A DNA stretch of 64,000 nucleotides, taken from CAZSRX01 sp964609675 [NCBI: uncultured Bacteroidota bacterium]. GTDB taxonomy: Bacteria > CLD3 > SB21. Numbering within the stretch: the first letter of the stretch is position 1; each line of letters begins with the position of its first letter. The notes under the pieces are model-generated. The model worked only from the letters and a program-made list of their open reading frames with translations, searched no databases and was not told the DNA's origin. Positions 26,642-35,180 of this stretch are shown here, piece after piece. The DNA is taken from NCBI GenBank assembly GCA_964609675.1, contig CAZSRX010000021.1, forward strand, positions 1 through 64,000, in the 5' to 3' direction. The translations under genes were made by a program, and so were the position numbers.

Positions 26642-27373
26642 CTATTCTGAAAGCGGGTATACGATACTGTCGCCGTCATTCCAGGGGCTTTTATAATAAA
26701 AGAGCAGTTTTCTGAATCCGGACCGGTACCGGTGCGTTCGTACGGAGGCTGTCAGCGGCTGTACATCCCCGCTATGCGCAACGATAAGCAGGTAACAGGC
26801 GTGGCAATGCAACAGGTATCTTTCAAGAAACGCGTTTTTACGGTCAATCGTCATCTGAATTTCGGCGGCGTTCACATGATACAAAGCTTCCCGGGCCGAA
26901 CACCATAGCATTTGATGGGGCAATGGGCAGAAATGGATCCGCGAAAGGCAATCGCTCAGATCGTAGCGTTCCAGAATGTCCGGATCAAGAAATCCTTCCG
27001 CGCCATTATGACGGGCCACGGCGACCGCAAGGTTGTCTGAAAATACGTCCGAATTGACCATCGTGGCGCTTTCCTTCCAGTAAACCAGGACGCGGCCGCA
27101 TTGCCGGGTCATCTGCCTATATAATTTCAGCGCCTGCGCCAGTACCCGATCCCGCTCTTTCGGTTCCGTAAAGTTGTTTCCTGAGGAATTATCCCGGAGC
27201 GGAAAGGTAGTCAGTTCGATGCCGATGATTGCCTCATGTGTGTAAAGAATAAAATCGGGGCTTTCGCGAACCTCGGCATTCATAACGCCGGACGGAAAGG
27301 CATCCGATAAGGCAATCGCCTCGAGTAGAAGCTGTCGTTCATAATGTTTTTTTGATTGAAAGCTCTGATTCAT
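26642..27373 (-). CDS. Uncharacterised protein, possible PD-(D/E)xK-like fold
   Basis: I do not recognise the family. Near the N-terminus the pattern ESPDFILY...IGIELTTF resembles the D-x(n)-E-x-K core of restriction-nuclease-like folds, with a threonine where lysine is expected. The central part has a charged helix (ERDRVLAQALKLYRQM) and a strand GRVLVYWKES. No helix-turn-helix, signal peptide or membrane segment is present. The ATG at 27373 is preferred over a GTG 12 nt upstream. It stands alone between a Nudix gene and fba; catalytic competence is uncertain. Confidence 0.55.
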   Translation of the reverse strand: MNQSFQSKKHYERQLLLEAIALSDAFPSGVMNAEVRESPDFILYTHEAIIGIELTTFPLRDNSSGNNFTEPKERDRVLAQALKLYRQMTRQCGRVLVYWKESATMVNSDVFSDNLAVAVARHNGAEGFLDPDILERYDLSDCLSRIHFCPLPHQMLWCSAREALYHVNAAEIQMTIDRKNAFLERYLLHCHACYLLIVAHSGDVQPLTASVRTHRYRSGFRKLLFYYKSPWNDGDSIVYPLSE

Positions 27374-27429
27374 ACGCGCACACACGCACGGTAGCGAATG
27401 ATTTTTTTTCTGCGGGATAATGCATTCAT

Positions 27430-27467
27430 AAAAAAAATCAAGAGGCTGTCGTTTCGGGACAACCTCT
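27430..27467 (-). terminator. Rho-independent terminator after fba
   Basis: An 11-bp stem with one mismatch (AAGAGGTTGTC / GACAGCCTCTT on the minus strand) is followed by GATTTTTTTT. It lies 35 nt after the fba stop codon. Confidence 0.85.
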
Positions 27468-27501
27468 TGTGTCGTTTTATCGTCGTAAGGAAGGTATCCG
27501 G

Positions 27502-28506
27502 TTAATAGCCCTTATCATTGGAACCGAGTACGTTAATAATCTTGTGTTTGTAAAGTTCCTTCAGGGCATCACGCGCCGGACCCAGATACTTGCGGGGATC
27601 AAATTCTTCAGGTTTTTCCTTGAAAACTTTCCGGATGATAGCCGTAAAAGCCAGGCGGCCGTCGGAATCGATGTTAATCTTGCAAACGGCGGATTTAGCC
27701 GCGCGGCGCAGTTGCTCTTCGGGAATGCCGACGGTGTCTTTCATCGCACCGCCGTTCTCATTGATGATTTTGACAAGATCGGCGGGTACGGACGACGCGC
27801 CGTGGAGTACAATCGGGAATCCCGGGATGCGTTTCTCAATTTCTTCGAGGATGTCGAAACGCAGCGGCGGTGGAATCAGGATGCCGTCCGGCGTGCGGGT
27901 ACACTGGCTGGGCTTAAACTTGGCGGCGCCGTGGGAGGTGCCGATGGATATGGCCAGCGAATCCACGCCGGTCTTGGTCACAAAATCCACAACGTCGTCG
28001 GGCTGGGTATATACCGATTTCGCGGCAACCACATCGTCTTCGATGCCGGCGAGCACGCCCAGTTCGCCTTCCACGGATACGTCGTACTTACGGGCAAATT
28101 CCACCACCTGTTTGGTTAGTTCCACATTTTTCTCGTACGGATGGTGCGAGCCGTCGATCATCACTGACGAAAAGCCCATTTCGATACAGCTTTTGCACAG
28201 CTCAAACGTGTCGCCGTGATCCAGATGCAGGACGATGGGTATGCCTTTACCATTACTGAGTTCCTTGGCAAACTCCACGGCGCCCTGGGCCATGTAGCGC
28301 AGCAGGGTTTGATTGGCGTACTTTCGGGCCCCGGACGAAACTTGAAGAATCACCGGAGAATTTGTTTCCACGCAGGCCTGCAGTATCGCCTGCAGCTGCT
28401 CCATATTATTGAAGTTAAACGCCGGTATGGCGTAGCCGCCGTTAACCGCTTTACGAAATAATTCTTTTGAATTGACTAATCCCAGCTCTTTATAACTTAC
28501 AGGCAT
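27502..28506 (-). CDS. fba: Class II fructose-bisphosphate aldolase
   Basis: This 334-residue zinc aldolase cleaves fructose-1,6-bisphosphate to dihydroxyacetone phosphate and glyceraldehyde-3-phosphate. Visible are AIPAFNFNNMEQ, the zinc and catalytic segment HLDHGDTFE, SSVMIDGSHHPYE, and HGASSVP. It lacks the long E. coli-type class IIA insertions. It is a single-gene unit, with AAGGAG before the ATG and a strong terminator after it, away from the gap-pgk-tpiA cluster at 34-37 kb. Confidence 0.93.
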   Translation of the reverse strand: MPVSYKELGLVNSKELFRKAVNGGYAIPAFNFNNMEQLQAILQACVETNSPVILQVSSGARKYANQTLLRYMAQGAVEFAKELSNGKGIPIVLHLDHGDTFELCKSCIEMGFSSVMIDGSHHPYEKNVELTKQVVEFARKYDVSVEGELGVLAGIEDDVVAAKSVYTQPDDVVDFVTKTGVDSLAISIGTSHGAAKFKPSQCTRTPDGILIPPPLRFDILEEIEKRIPGFPIVLHGASSVPADLVKIINENGGAMKDTVGIPEEQLRRAAKSAVCKINIDSDGRLAFTAIIRKVFKEKPEEFDPRKYLGPARDALKELYKHKIINVLGSNDKGY

Positions 28507-28579
28507 GGCGCAACTCCTTTCTTGATTGAATGAATCATTTTGAGTATACGTTAAAATTTTTTTAAATAAAACAGTTATA

Positions 28580-29329
28580 TTATTTTTTCAAAAGCCGTTG
28601 CCGTCGGATTTCAAAAAAAAGGACTCCGGCCGCCACCGAAGCGTTGAGCGACTGGATGTGGCCGTGCATGGGAATTTTGATGAGAAAATCACAGTGATCC
28701 GCCACCAGCGGGCGCAGGCCTTTACCCTCACTGCCGATAACAATCCCGGTCGGGCCGCTCCAGTCAATATCATAATAATTCTTCTCGCCCCGGAGAGACG
28801 TTCCGAAAAACCACAAACCGCGTTCTTTCAGGTGATCAATGGTCTGCACGATATTGGTAACCATGACAATTTTGCAGTAGGCCGTGGCCCCCGCCGAAGT
28901 TTTAACGACCGTCGCATTGACCCCGGCGGCATTATGACGCGGTATGATTAGGCCATGCACACCCGCGCATTCGGCGCTTCGGATAATGGCGCCAAGATTG
29001 TGCGGATCGGTAATCTGATCGAGTAAAGCGATTACATGAGGTTCGTTTCTTTCCTGCGCCAGATTCAGGATCTCGTCCAGGTCGGCATAATGGAATTCAC
29101 TCCCGCGCACGGTGGCCATCACGCCCTGATGATTGAGTTTGCCGGCGATTTTTTCCATCTGAGCGGCGGTAATCCGTTTGACTTTAACGTGATTACTGCG
29201 CGCCAGGGAGATGATTTCTTCCACCACCCATCCATGCGTGTGTTCCTGGATATGAATCTCTTCGATGGACTCCTGCGCTTTCAGGGCTTCCAGTACCGGT
29301 TTCCGGCCGTATATCAGGGTATCACTCAT
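28580..29329 (-). CDS. rlmB: 23S rRNA 2'-O-methyltransferase RlmB (SpoU family)
   Basis: The N-terminal substrate-binding domain (YGRKPVLEAL, NHQGVMATV) and the knotted SpoU methyltransferase domain are complete, with the three motifs DPHNLGAIIRSAE, IVIGSEGKGLR and IPMHGHIQSLNASVA. The enzyme methylates G2251 in the peptidyl-transferase loop. The ATG at 29329 has AGGA 7 nt upstream and overlaps the end of the lptF/G gene by 8 nt, which indicates translational coupling. Confidence 0.92.
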   Translation of the reverse strand: MSDTLIYGRKPVLEALKAQESIEEIHIQEHTHGWVVEEIISLARSNHVKVKRITAAQMEKIAGKLNHQGVMATVRGSEFHYADLDEILNLAQERNEPHVIALLDQITDPHNLGAIIRSAECAGVHGLIIPRHNAAGVNATVVKTSAGATAYCKIVMVTNIVQTIDHLKERGLWFFGTSLRGEKNYYDIDWSGPTGIVIGSEGKGLRPLVADHCDFLIKIPMHGHIQSLNASVAAGVLFFEIRRQRLLKK

Positions 29330-30935
29330 AAGAATCCTTTGGTTTACGGGATACAAGGCGTTTCAGGGGATAAATGGTACGTTCGGCGAGCGGAATAAAC
29401 AGGTGATCCAGGCCCAAGGTTCTTTCTGAAGCGGTCTGGTAAGTCAGAATGATACCGACAATACCGAGGACAATGTTGGGAAACCACATGGCAAAAAACG
29501 GATTGAGCAGCTGGCGATCGCCGTAGTCCTCGCCCAGCACCAGGCAGAAGTAATAGGCGATGAAGAAAAACAAACTGATACCGCCGGCGATACCGAGATT
29601 GCCGCGGCGGGCCTTGACGCCGATAGGCGCGCCGAGCAGTACAAAAATAATACAGGCCGCCGGGATAGAATATTTTTTATTCACTTCAATCATCAACTGA
29701 TCTATCATTTTCTGGTAGTTCGTGGCGGCGGTTATATTGGCTATCAGCGGCTGGGTCAGCGTCAGGAGCGCCTGCCGTGCTGAATCCTGGCGGACGCGCG
29801 CGTTTTCCCGACCGACGAATTCTTTCGGTAGCGGAATGATGTTCATTTGGGTATCAATGCCACTGGGTGCAGTCGGGCGCAACCGCCCCATCCAACCCTG
29901 CATACTGAACGGGGTTGTTATCCCTGTTTCCGAAGCGGAAGCCGCCGTGCTGTCTTCGCGATTTTTCAGATGGTGCCACATAATAAAATCGCTGAGGCGG
30001 TCCCACCACGACAGCCGTATTACCTGCCGTTCCAGCATCTCCCGGTGTTTCGGTTCAAGCGCTTCCAGTACATCCGGATTTTTTTCGATGATTTTCTGTA
30101 TGCTTTCCATCCGCTGGCGTTTTTCTTCCAGACGGTGGCGCACCTCGTCCATCAGCTGGGCGATGTTTTTTTCCCTATCGTTGTAATAACTTTCATCGGT
30201 TTTTTTCAGCGTCATGTTCTCCACCGGTATCGTAACCCGGTAGGAATGAAACCGAACAAGCTGGTAGTCATTGATTTTCCGGAGATTGACTTCATGAATC
30301 TCGCCCTCTTCCAGATGCACAATCATGGCTTCCTGGAATTCATCCACTGTAATGGCGCCGCGGGCGGCAGTGATGGTTCGTACCGCATCGCGGTTAGAGC
30401 GGTCAAAGATCGTTACACCGTATATCGCGCCGCTCCATTCGTCTTTGTTTTCGACAATCATGCTGAAATTCTCGATACCATCCAGAAAGACTCCGGGCTG
30501 GAGCGTCAGCGTGGGGCGTTTTGTCTGGATGTTTTTCTTCAGGACGCGGGCTTTGTGGTTGGCCACCGGAAGCACCTTGTCATTAAACTCAATCAACCCG
30601 TAGGTGAGCACCGCGGCGACCAGCAGTACCGGGGTTATCAGCCGGTAAAAACTGATACCGCCGGCCTTGAGCGCCGTGATTTCGTTGTCGGAGGCCAGCC
30701 GCCCGAACGCCATGATCGCCGCCACCAGTACCGACATCGGCACGACCAGCACCATGATCCATGCCAGATTGTAAACAATGAACTCGGCGATGACGTCCAG
30801 CCCGATACCTTTACCGATGATGTAGCGCATGGCTTGCAGCACAAAATTCAGCACCAGCATGGATGTGATAATGGTTATCGAAAACAGAAAGGGACCGACA
30901 TGTTCACGCAGAATATATCGGGCAACAATAAACAT
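29322..30935 (-). CDS. LptF/LptG-family lipopolysaccharide export permease
   Basis: The 537-residue protein has three N-terminal membrane helices, a periplasmic domain and three C-terminal helices, as in LptF/LptG (YjgP/YjgQ), which carry LPS from inner to outer membrane with LptBC. It is longer than the usual 360-400 residues. The excess is a charged helical stretch (REKNIAQLMDEVRHRLEEKR, around 255-290) and a following linker before the last helices. Only one permease gene is here; its partner should lie elsewhere. It follows the DUF151 gene and overlaps rlmB. Confidence 0.85.
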   Translation of the reverse strand: MFIVARYILREHVGPFLFSITIITSMLVLNFVLQAMRYIIGKGIGLDVIAEFIVYNLAWIMVLVVPMSVLVAAIMAFGRLASDNEITALKAGGISFYRLITPVLLVAAVLTYGLIEFNDKVLPVANHKARVLKKNIQTKRPTLTLQPGVFLDGIENFSMIVENKDEWSGAIYGVTIFDRSNRDAVRTITAARGAITVDEFQEAMIVHLEEGEIHEVNLRKINDYQLVRFHSYRVTIPVENMTLKKTDESYYNDREKNIAQLMDEVRHRLEEKRQRMESIQKIIEKNPDVLEALEPKHREMLERQVIRLSWWDRLSDFIMWHHLKNREDSTAASASETGITTPFSMQGWMGRLRPTAPSGIDTQMNIIPLPKEFVGRENARVRQDSARQALLTLTQPLIANITAATNYQKMIDQLMIEVNKKYSIPAACIIFVLLGAPIGVKARRGNLGIAGGISLFFFIAYYFCLVLGEDYGDRQLLNPFFAMWFPNIVLGIVGIILTYQTASERTLGLDHLFIPLAERTIYPLKRLVSRKPKDSYE

Positions 30936-30970
30936 GGAATCGTATCGGTCAAAAAGGCGAATAGGCTGGT

Positions 30971-31570
30971 TCAGGTTTTTCGGGCCGCTTTGAGCATAGA
31001 AATCTGATCGCGCAGGCGAGCCGCGGCTTCATAATCTTCCGATTCCACGGCCTGCTGAAGCTCTTGCTCCAGTTTATTGAGAAGCAGGGTGGTTTCATCG
31101 CCGCTATCGGTATGAGCGGCCGTCAATGGCTGGGCTTTGACGAAATGACCGGTTTGCGCGTCTATCTCGAGACCGGCCGTATCCATAACTTCTTCGTTGA
31201 CAAAAATAGGCGCGCCGACCCGGATGGCAATGGCGATGGCGTCCGAAGGACGGGAATCGATGATCTGTTCGCCGGTGCTGATATTATCCAAGTAAATGGA
31301 AGCATAAAAAGTGTTTTTGTTCAGTTCCGTAATAACCACTCGTTTGACTTCCGTATCAAGCGCTTCGAGAATCTGCACGGTCAGGTCATGGGTAAAAGGA
31401 CGGAACGGCTTGATGCCCTGAAGTTCCAGCGCAATGGCGTGGGCCTCGGGCGCTCCGATAACAACGGGAAGAATACGACTCCGCTCCGCGTTGACTTCCA
31501 TCAGCTGGAGCACATAGCCGTTGGTCTGTTCGTCTTCAATAATCCACTTGATTTCAACCTGTATTTCCAT
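30971..31570 (-). CDS. DUF151 bifunctional-nuclease domain with C-terminal UVR motif
   Basis: Residues 1-~140 match the BFN/DUF151 domain (VLPVVIGAPEAHAIALEL, ITELNKNTFYASI, IDSRPSDAIAIAIR). The C-terminus has a UVR-type helical hairpin (LEQELQQAVESEDYEAAARLRDQI) as in UvrB/UvrC. Some DUF151 proteins have nuclease activity; the cellular role in bacteria is unclear. The UVR hairpin suggests protein or DNA-repair interactions. It lies 35 nt upstream of the lptF/G gene. Confidence 0.88.
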   Translation of the reverse strand: MEIQVEIKWIIEDEQTNGYVLQLMEVNAERSRILPVVIGAPEAHAIALELQGIKPFRPFTHDLTVQILEALDTEVKRVVITELNKNTFYASIYLDNISTGEQIIDSRPSDAIAIAIRVGAPIFVNEEVMDTAGLEIDAQTGHFVKAQPLTAAHTDSGDETTLLLNKLEQELQQAVESEDYEAAARLRDQISMLKAARKT

Positions 31571-31683
31571 GACCCTTGCTTTCTTGATACAGGACTTCTC
31601 TCTGTATTAGTTTAGGAAACCTGAAGCTTAAAATCAAATCAAATTTACGGCTTCAGCCGTTCGGCGGTTAGCCGGCAGATACA

Positions 31684-32523
31684 TTAGGATGGAAAATGCA
31701 GGTCCGGTATTTCCTGAATCAGCCCGTAATAATAACAGTAAGTCAGGTATTCCCGGATGCTGTCCAATGCTGGGGGATTAAGTTCATACGTCAGGGATTG
31801 GGAGAGATGATTTTCGAGCACGCCAGCCGATAATTCCTGAATCGGATTTAGCTGAAGATACTCCTGAACCAGCGCGGGCACATGATGAATCCCTTCATCG
31901 CGCGCCTGCTGAAACAATGCGACATCCTGCGGCTTGAGTATGCCAACTCCGGCGACCCAGAAAGCAGACACCATGGGCAGGCCATCCGTCAGGTCGTACC
32001 ATTCCTCGCCAAGATCCAGATAATTATCGCACCGGTCATATTCCCGAAGCGCCTCTACCCCGCTGATCAGGACCGCATCCTGATGGATAAGAAGTTCCCC
32101 GGCCGATGTTTGGCCCACCGTCAGGATTTCCGGAGTCAGGTCATATTTTTCTTTCAGAAGAATCTGCATCAGAGGAATGTGTTCGGCGCTTTGCGCGGTT
32201 ACCGCCACGCGACGAATGCGTTCCAGCCCACGGTTGAACATCAGCAACACGCCGCTGTGAGAATCCTTAACGACCACGCCGATGTCAGGAATGATTTCGA
32301 CGCCGCGATGCGCCCGTATCAGAGAATATTGTATAACGGGAACCAGGCCCGCGTCGAGCTCACGCACGGCCAATCCCCTTACAATTTCGGAATAAGAACG
32401 TGGAATGCACTGTACGCGCTTATGGTATGGCGGTTGGGATAAGGAAACCGTAAGCGGCAGAGCGTCCGTATTTCCGGGTATGCCGGCCCGGATAACCTTT
32501 TCATCCTGCGGTAGCGCGGACAC
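31684..32523 (-). CDS. mqnA: Chorismate dehydratase-like MqnA
   Basis: The 279-residue protein fits MqnA, which dehydrates chorismate in the futalosine route to menaquinone. It has the periplasmic-binding-like fold with the internal block SYSEIVRGLAVRELDAGLVPV, DSHSGVLLMF, and DLGEEWYDLTDGLPMVSAFWV. It starts with GTG in TAGTG, overlapping the stop of the upstream gene by one base. No other mqn gene is in the window, so MqnA versus the related MqnD was judged only from motif order. Confidence 0.75.
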   Translation of the reverse strand: MSALPQDEKVIRAGIPGNTDALPLTVSLSQPPYHKRVQCIPRSYSEIVRGLAVRELDAGLVPVIQYSLIRAHRGVEIIPDIGVVVKDSHSGVLLMFNRGLERIRRVAVTAQSAEHIPLMQILLKEKYDLTPEILTVGQTSAGELLIHQDAVLISGVEALREYDRCDNYLDLGEEWYDLTDGLPMVSAFWVAGVGILKPQDVALFQQARDEGIHHVPALVQEYLQLNPIQELSAGVLENHLSQSLTYELNPPALDSIREYLTYCYYYGLIQEIPDLHFPS

Positions 32524-32852
32524 TATGAATCCTCTTCATCCTCATCCAGATCCTCGTCTTCGTCTTCCTCCGCACCGGATTCCCATTCGCCGACCTCATC
32601 GTCATCTTCGGATAGTTCGTTATCCGGCATTTCCAGGTCTTTGATGGCTTCTTTCGCTTTGGCTAATTGATCCTCAGGAACCAGAATCTTGATTTCAGAG
32701 AGGTCGCCGACAAAAACGACGTTCACATGGTCTTTTTGCGAAAACACCGTGCAATCAATACCGCAGGACTCCAGCTGGTCGCGGATGATTTCGGCCTGAT
32801 GTTCGTAGTTAACGGTTTCCAGGACAACCCATCCTTCGATTTTTTCCGTCAT
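32523..32852 (-). CDS. DUF2007-like protein with acidic tail
   Basis: The first ~75 residues match the small DUF2007/PII-like fold (WVVLETVNYEHQAEIIRDQL, VVFVGDLSEIKILVPEDQLA). The last ~35 are almost entirely D, E, G and S. The function of DUF2007 proteins is unknown; a signalling role has been suggested. Translation is coupled to mqnA through the TAGTG overlap. Confidence 0.7.
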   Translation of the reverse strand: MTEKIEGWVVLETVNYEHQAEIIRDQLESCGIDCTVFSQKDHVNVVFVGDLSEIKILVPEDQLAKAKEAIKDLEMPDNELSEDDDEVGEWESGAEEDEDEDLDEDEEDS

Positions 32853-32872
32853 GATGACACTCCCTTTGGTGG

Positions 32873-32921
32873 TTAAAAAAAACGTTATCCGCAGGACGGT
32901 GCATCCATCTTACGGATAACG
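32873..32921 (-). terminator. Rho-independent terminator after the TPR gene
   Basis: A perfect 9-bp stem CGTTATCCG/CGGATAACG with a 21-nt loop is followed on the minus strand by TTTTTTTT. It lies between the TPR gene and the DUF2007-like gene. Confidence 0.75.
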
Positions 32922-32962
32922 CCTTTTATAGGTGGTATCAGCCGTTGGAACGGCGTTTCCGT

Positions 32963-33826
32963 TTATTTCCCTGACAAGCTCTTTATCCAGTATTCCGCGG
33001 ATTCTCTCCAACGGCGGCTGGTCTTAGAGGCTTCGTAATATTTCAAGGCTTCTTGCTTGTTGTATAATTTGCGGTAAGCGTCGCCCAGTTCAAAATTCAG
33101 CGCCGCCGTGGTCTCAGCGTCTCTGGATGCTTTCAGCCCGTTCAATCCGTGCTTTATCGCTTCCTGATAATCGCCCGTAATATTCATCGCACTGGTTAAT
33201 TCCAGAAGGGCCTTGGCATTATTCACATTTTTCTCCACCGCATCCTTCAATACGACAATCGCTTCCTTCAGCTGGCCAAGCCCGTCTTTAAGGACTTTCC
33301 CTTTGAGATATAAAATATCGTCATCGGTCGGATTATCTTTCAGATAGGCATCCATGGTTTCGATGGCTTTTTTATACTCCTTGGTATCCACATACAGGTT
33401 GGCTTTGTAGCTGATAGCCAAGGAAGCGGCTTCCTTGTCGCCGTCCTTCATGGTAATCGCTTTGTCATAATTGGCCAGAGCGCTGGCGTTATCGCCAATG
33501 CGGCGGTAAGATAATCCCAGATTGATATAGGCTTTCTGGTAATTAGGATCCAGTTTCACGGCTTCCTGAAATTCCTTGATGGCCTGCATGTAGTTGCCCT
33601 GTTTGTAATAATCCGTGCCGGCTTTGAACTTCGCTTTGGCCTGCTGCTGGGCTCCCATCGAGGCCAGTTTTTCCTGGTTTTGTCGTTCGATGGCTTCTTT
33701 CTGCTTTTTCCATTCTTCCAGTTTTTTCTGGTATTCTTCGTCCTGGTTCTCCTGAGCCACGACGGCCATAGCCATGCAAATACCGATGGCCAGTGACAAG
33801 CCAAAACACAAGAAACGTTTGTTCAT
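32963..33826 (-). CDS. Secreted TPR-repeat protein
   Basis: The start at 33826 (287 residues) has GGAGGTG upstream and begins a signal peptide (MNKRFLCFGLSLAIGICMAMAVVA-Q). After a charged, K/E/Q-rich helix come about six tetratricopeptide units, e.g. AKFKAGTDYYKQGNYMQAIK, AYINLGLSYRRIGDNASALA and ALNFELGDAYRKLYNKQEAL. It is probably a periplasmic scaffold. No partner is evident from neighbours. Confidence 0.82.
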   Translation of the reverse strand: MNKRFLCFGLSLAIGICMAMAVVAQENQDEEYQKKLEEWKKQKEAIERQNQEKLASMGAQQQAKAKFKAGTDYYKQGNYMQAIKEFQEAVKLDPNYQKAYINLGLSYRRIGDNASALANYDKAITMKDGDKEAASLAISYKANLYVDTKEYKKAIETMDAYLKDNPTDDDILYLKGKVLKDGLGQLKEAIVVLKDAVEKNVNNAKALLELTSAMNITGDYQEAIKHGLNGLKASRDAETTAALNFELGDAYRKLYNKQEALKYYEASKTSRRWRESAEYWIKSLSGK

Positions 33827-33917
33827 GGTAAACACCTCCGCGGAATTGGGTTTAAAAAAAATCTTTTTATAATACATACCTCAACGTGTATACCGGTAAA
33901 TAAGAAATGAGACTTTG

Positions 33918-33999
33918 TGCCGAAGGCGGGATTTGAACCCGCACGCTGTTACGCGCCACCCCCTCAAGATGGTGTGTCTGCCAATTTCACCACTTCGGC
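33918..33999 (-). tRNA. tRNA-Leu(GAG)
   Basis: A class II fold is seen on the minus strand: acceptor GCCGAAG with CTTCGGC, anticodon stem CCATC/GGTGG around TTGAGGG (anticodon GAG), a long variable arm and GGTTCAAAT in the T arm. The CCA end is not encoded. It lies downstream of secG. Confidence 0.95.
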
Positions 34000-34067
34000 A
34001 AAACAAGGAAATTTTTCTTAGTTTTAATTTAAGGAAAATTTCCGATTATTCCAATATTTTTTTTCGG

Positions 34068-34376
34068 CTATTCCTGAGCCGGCAAAGCCGGGGCGCCGCC
34101 GCTCTGTTCGAGTTCCGTTTCGATAATGCCTTTTTCGGTTCCGGTATCATGAATTCCGCGGATATTCAGGGCAATGCTGAGCAAGGCAAATAAAATGGAA
34201 AGAAATACCGTGGCTTTAACCAGAGTATCCACCGCCTGCCGTCCGCTGAGGAACGGCGTGGAGGCGCCGCCGCCGATACCGGCCAAACCGCCGCCTTTGC
34301 TGGCCTGCAGAAGGATAGCAATCATCAGCAGGACACTCACGATGATGTGAACCACAACAAGAATCGTAAATAACAT
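34068..34376 (-). CDS. secG: Preprotein translocase subunit SecG
   Basis: The 102-residue protein has two membrane helices. Between them is the SecG signature LLQASKGGGLAGIGGGAS. It stimulates SecYEG translocation in the inner membrane. It ends the gap-pgk-tpiA-secG cluster, an arrangement seen in many bacteria, and is followed by tRNA-Leu. Confidence 0.95.
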   Translation of the reverse strand: MLFTILVVVHIIVSVLLMIAILLQASKGGGLAGIGGGASTPFLSGRQAVDTLVKATVFLSILFALLSIALNIRGIHDTGTEKGIIETELEQSGGAPALPAQE

Positions 34377-34406
34377 TCGTCACTCCGTTAGTATATGAAT
34401 ATTCAG

Positions 34407-35171
34407 TTAACTTACCGTTTCGGCCGCGCGCACGATGGCGGCAAAGGAATCGGCGTCGAGGCTGGCGCCGCCGACCAGAGCCCCGTCGATATTTTCCGAT
34501 CCCAGCAGGGCCTGAGCGTTGTCGGGTTTGACGCTGCCGCCGTATTGAATGATCAGTTCCGCCGCCAGGCCGGCGCCATACATTTTTTCAGTGAGCGCCC
34601 GGATTTGTCTGTGGACGTCGTCGGCCTGCTGAACGGTGGCGTTGCGGCCCGTGCCGATAGCCCACACCGGTTCATAGGCAATGACCAGCCGACGCACCTG
34701 CGAATCGGTCAGGTCTTTCATGGCGCCGGTGAACTGTTTTTCAATCACCGCTTCGGTCCGGCCGTTTTCGCGCTCTTCGAGCGTCTCGCCGATGCACACG
34801 ATCGGGCGCAGGTTTTCGGCCAGCGCGATTTGTATTTTTTGGTTCACCGATGTGTCCGTCTCGCCGAAAAACTGCCGCCGCTCCGAATGACCGATAATCA
34901 CGAGCTCACAGCCGGCATCCTTGATCATGGCAGCGGAAATTTCTCCGGTAAACGCGCCGGATTTCTGGAAATACAGATTCTGGGCGCCCATCAGGATTTT
35001 AGTGCCTCTTAAAATTTCCGTAACGGCGGGAATCGCGATAAACGGCGGGCACACGCCCATTTCCGTTTTCTTGATATCGGTCAGCTTGATCTTCAGCGCC
35101 CGGGCCAGCGCCATCGCCTCCGACGGCGTTTTATTCATCTTCCAGTTGCCGACAATAAATTTTTTTCTCAT
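34407..35171 (-). CDS. tpiA: Triosephosphate isomerase
   Basis: The 254-residue TIM barrel has the substrate lysine in GNWKMNK, the catalytic histidine in IIGHSERR, the glutamate in AYEPVWAIGTG, and the phosphate-binding GGSVKP and GALVGGASL. It interconverts dihydroxyacetone phosphate and glyceraldehyde-3-phosphate. It is 9 nt from pgk and 30 nt from secG in one operon. Confidence 0.97.
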   Translation of the reverse strand: MRKKFIVGNWKMNKTPSEAMALARALKIKLTDIKKTEMGVCPPFIAIPAVTEILRGTKILMGAQNLYFQKSGAFTGEISAAMIKDAGCELVIIGHSERRQFFGETDTSVNQKIQIALAENLRPIVCIGETLEERENGRTEAVIEKQFTGAMKDLTDSQVRRLVIAYEPVWAIGTGRNATVQQADDVHRQIRALTEKMYGAGLAAELIIQYGGSVKPDNAQALLGSENIDGALVGGASLDADSFAAIVRAAETVS

Positions 35172-35180
35172 AACAGCCTC

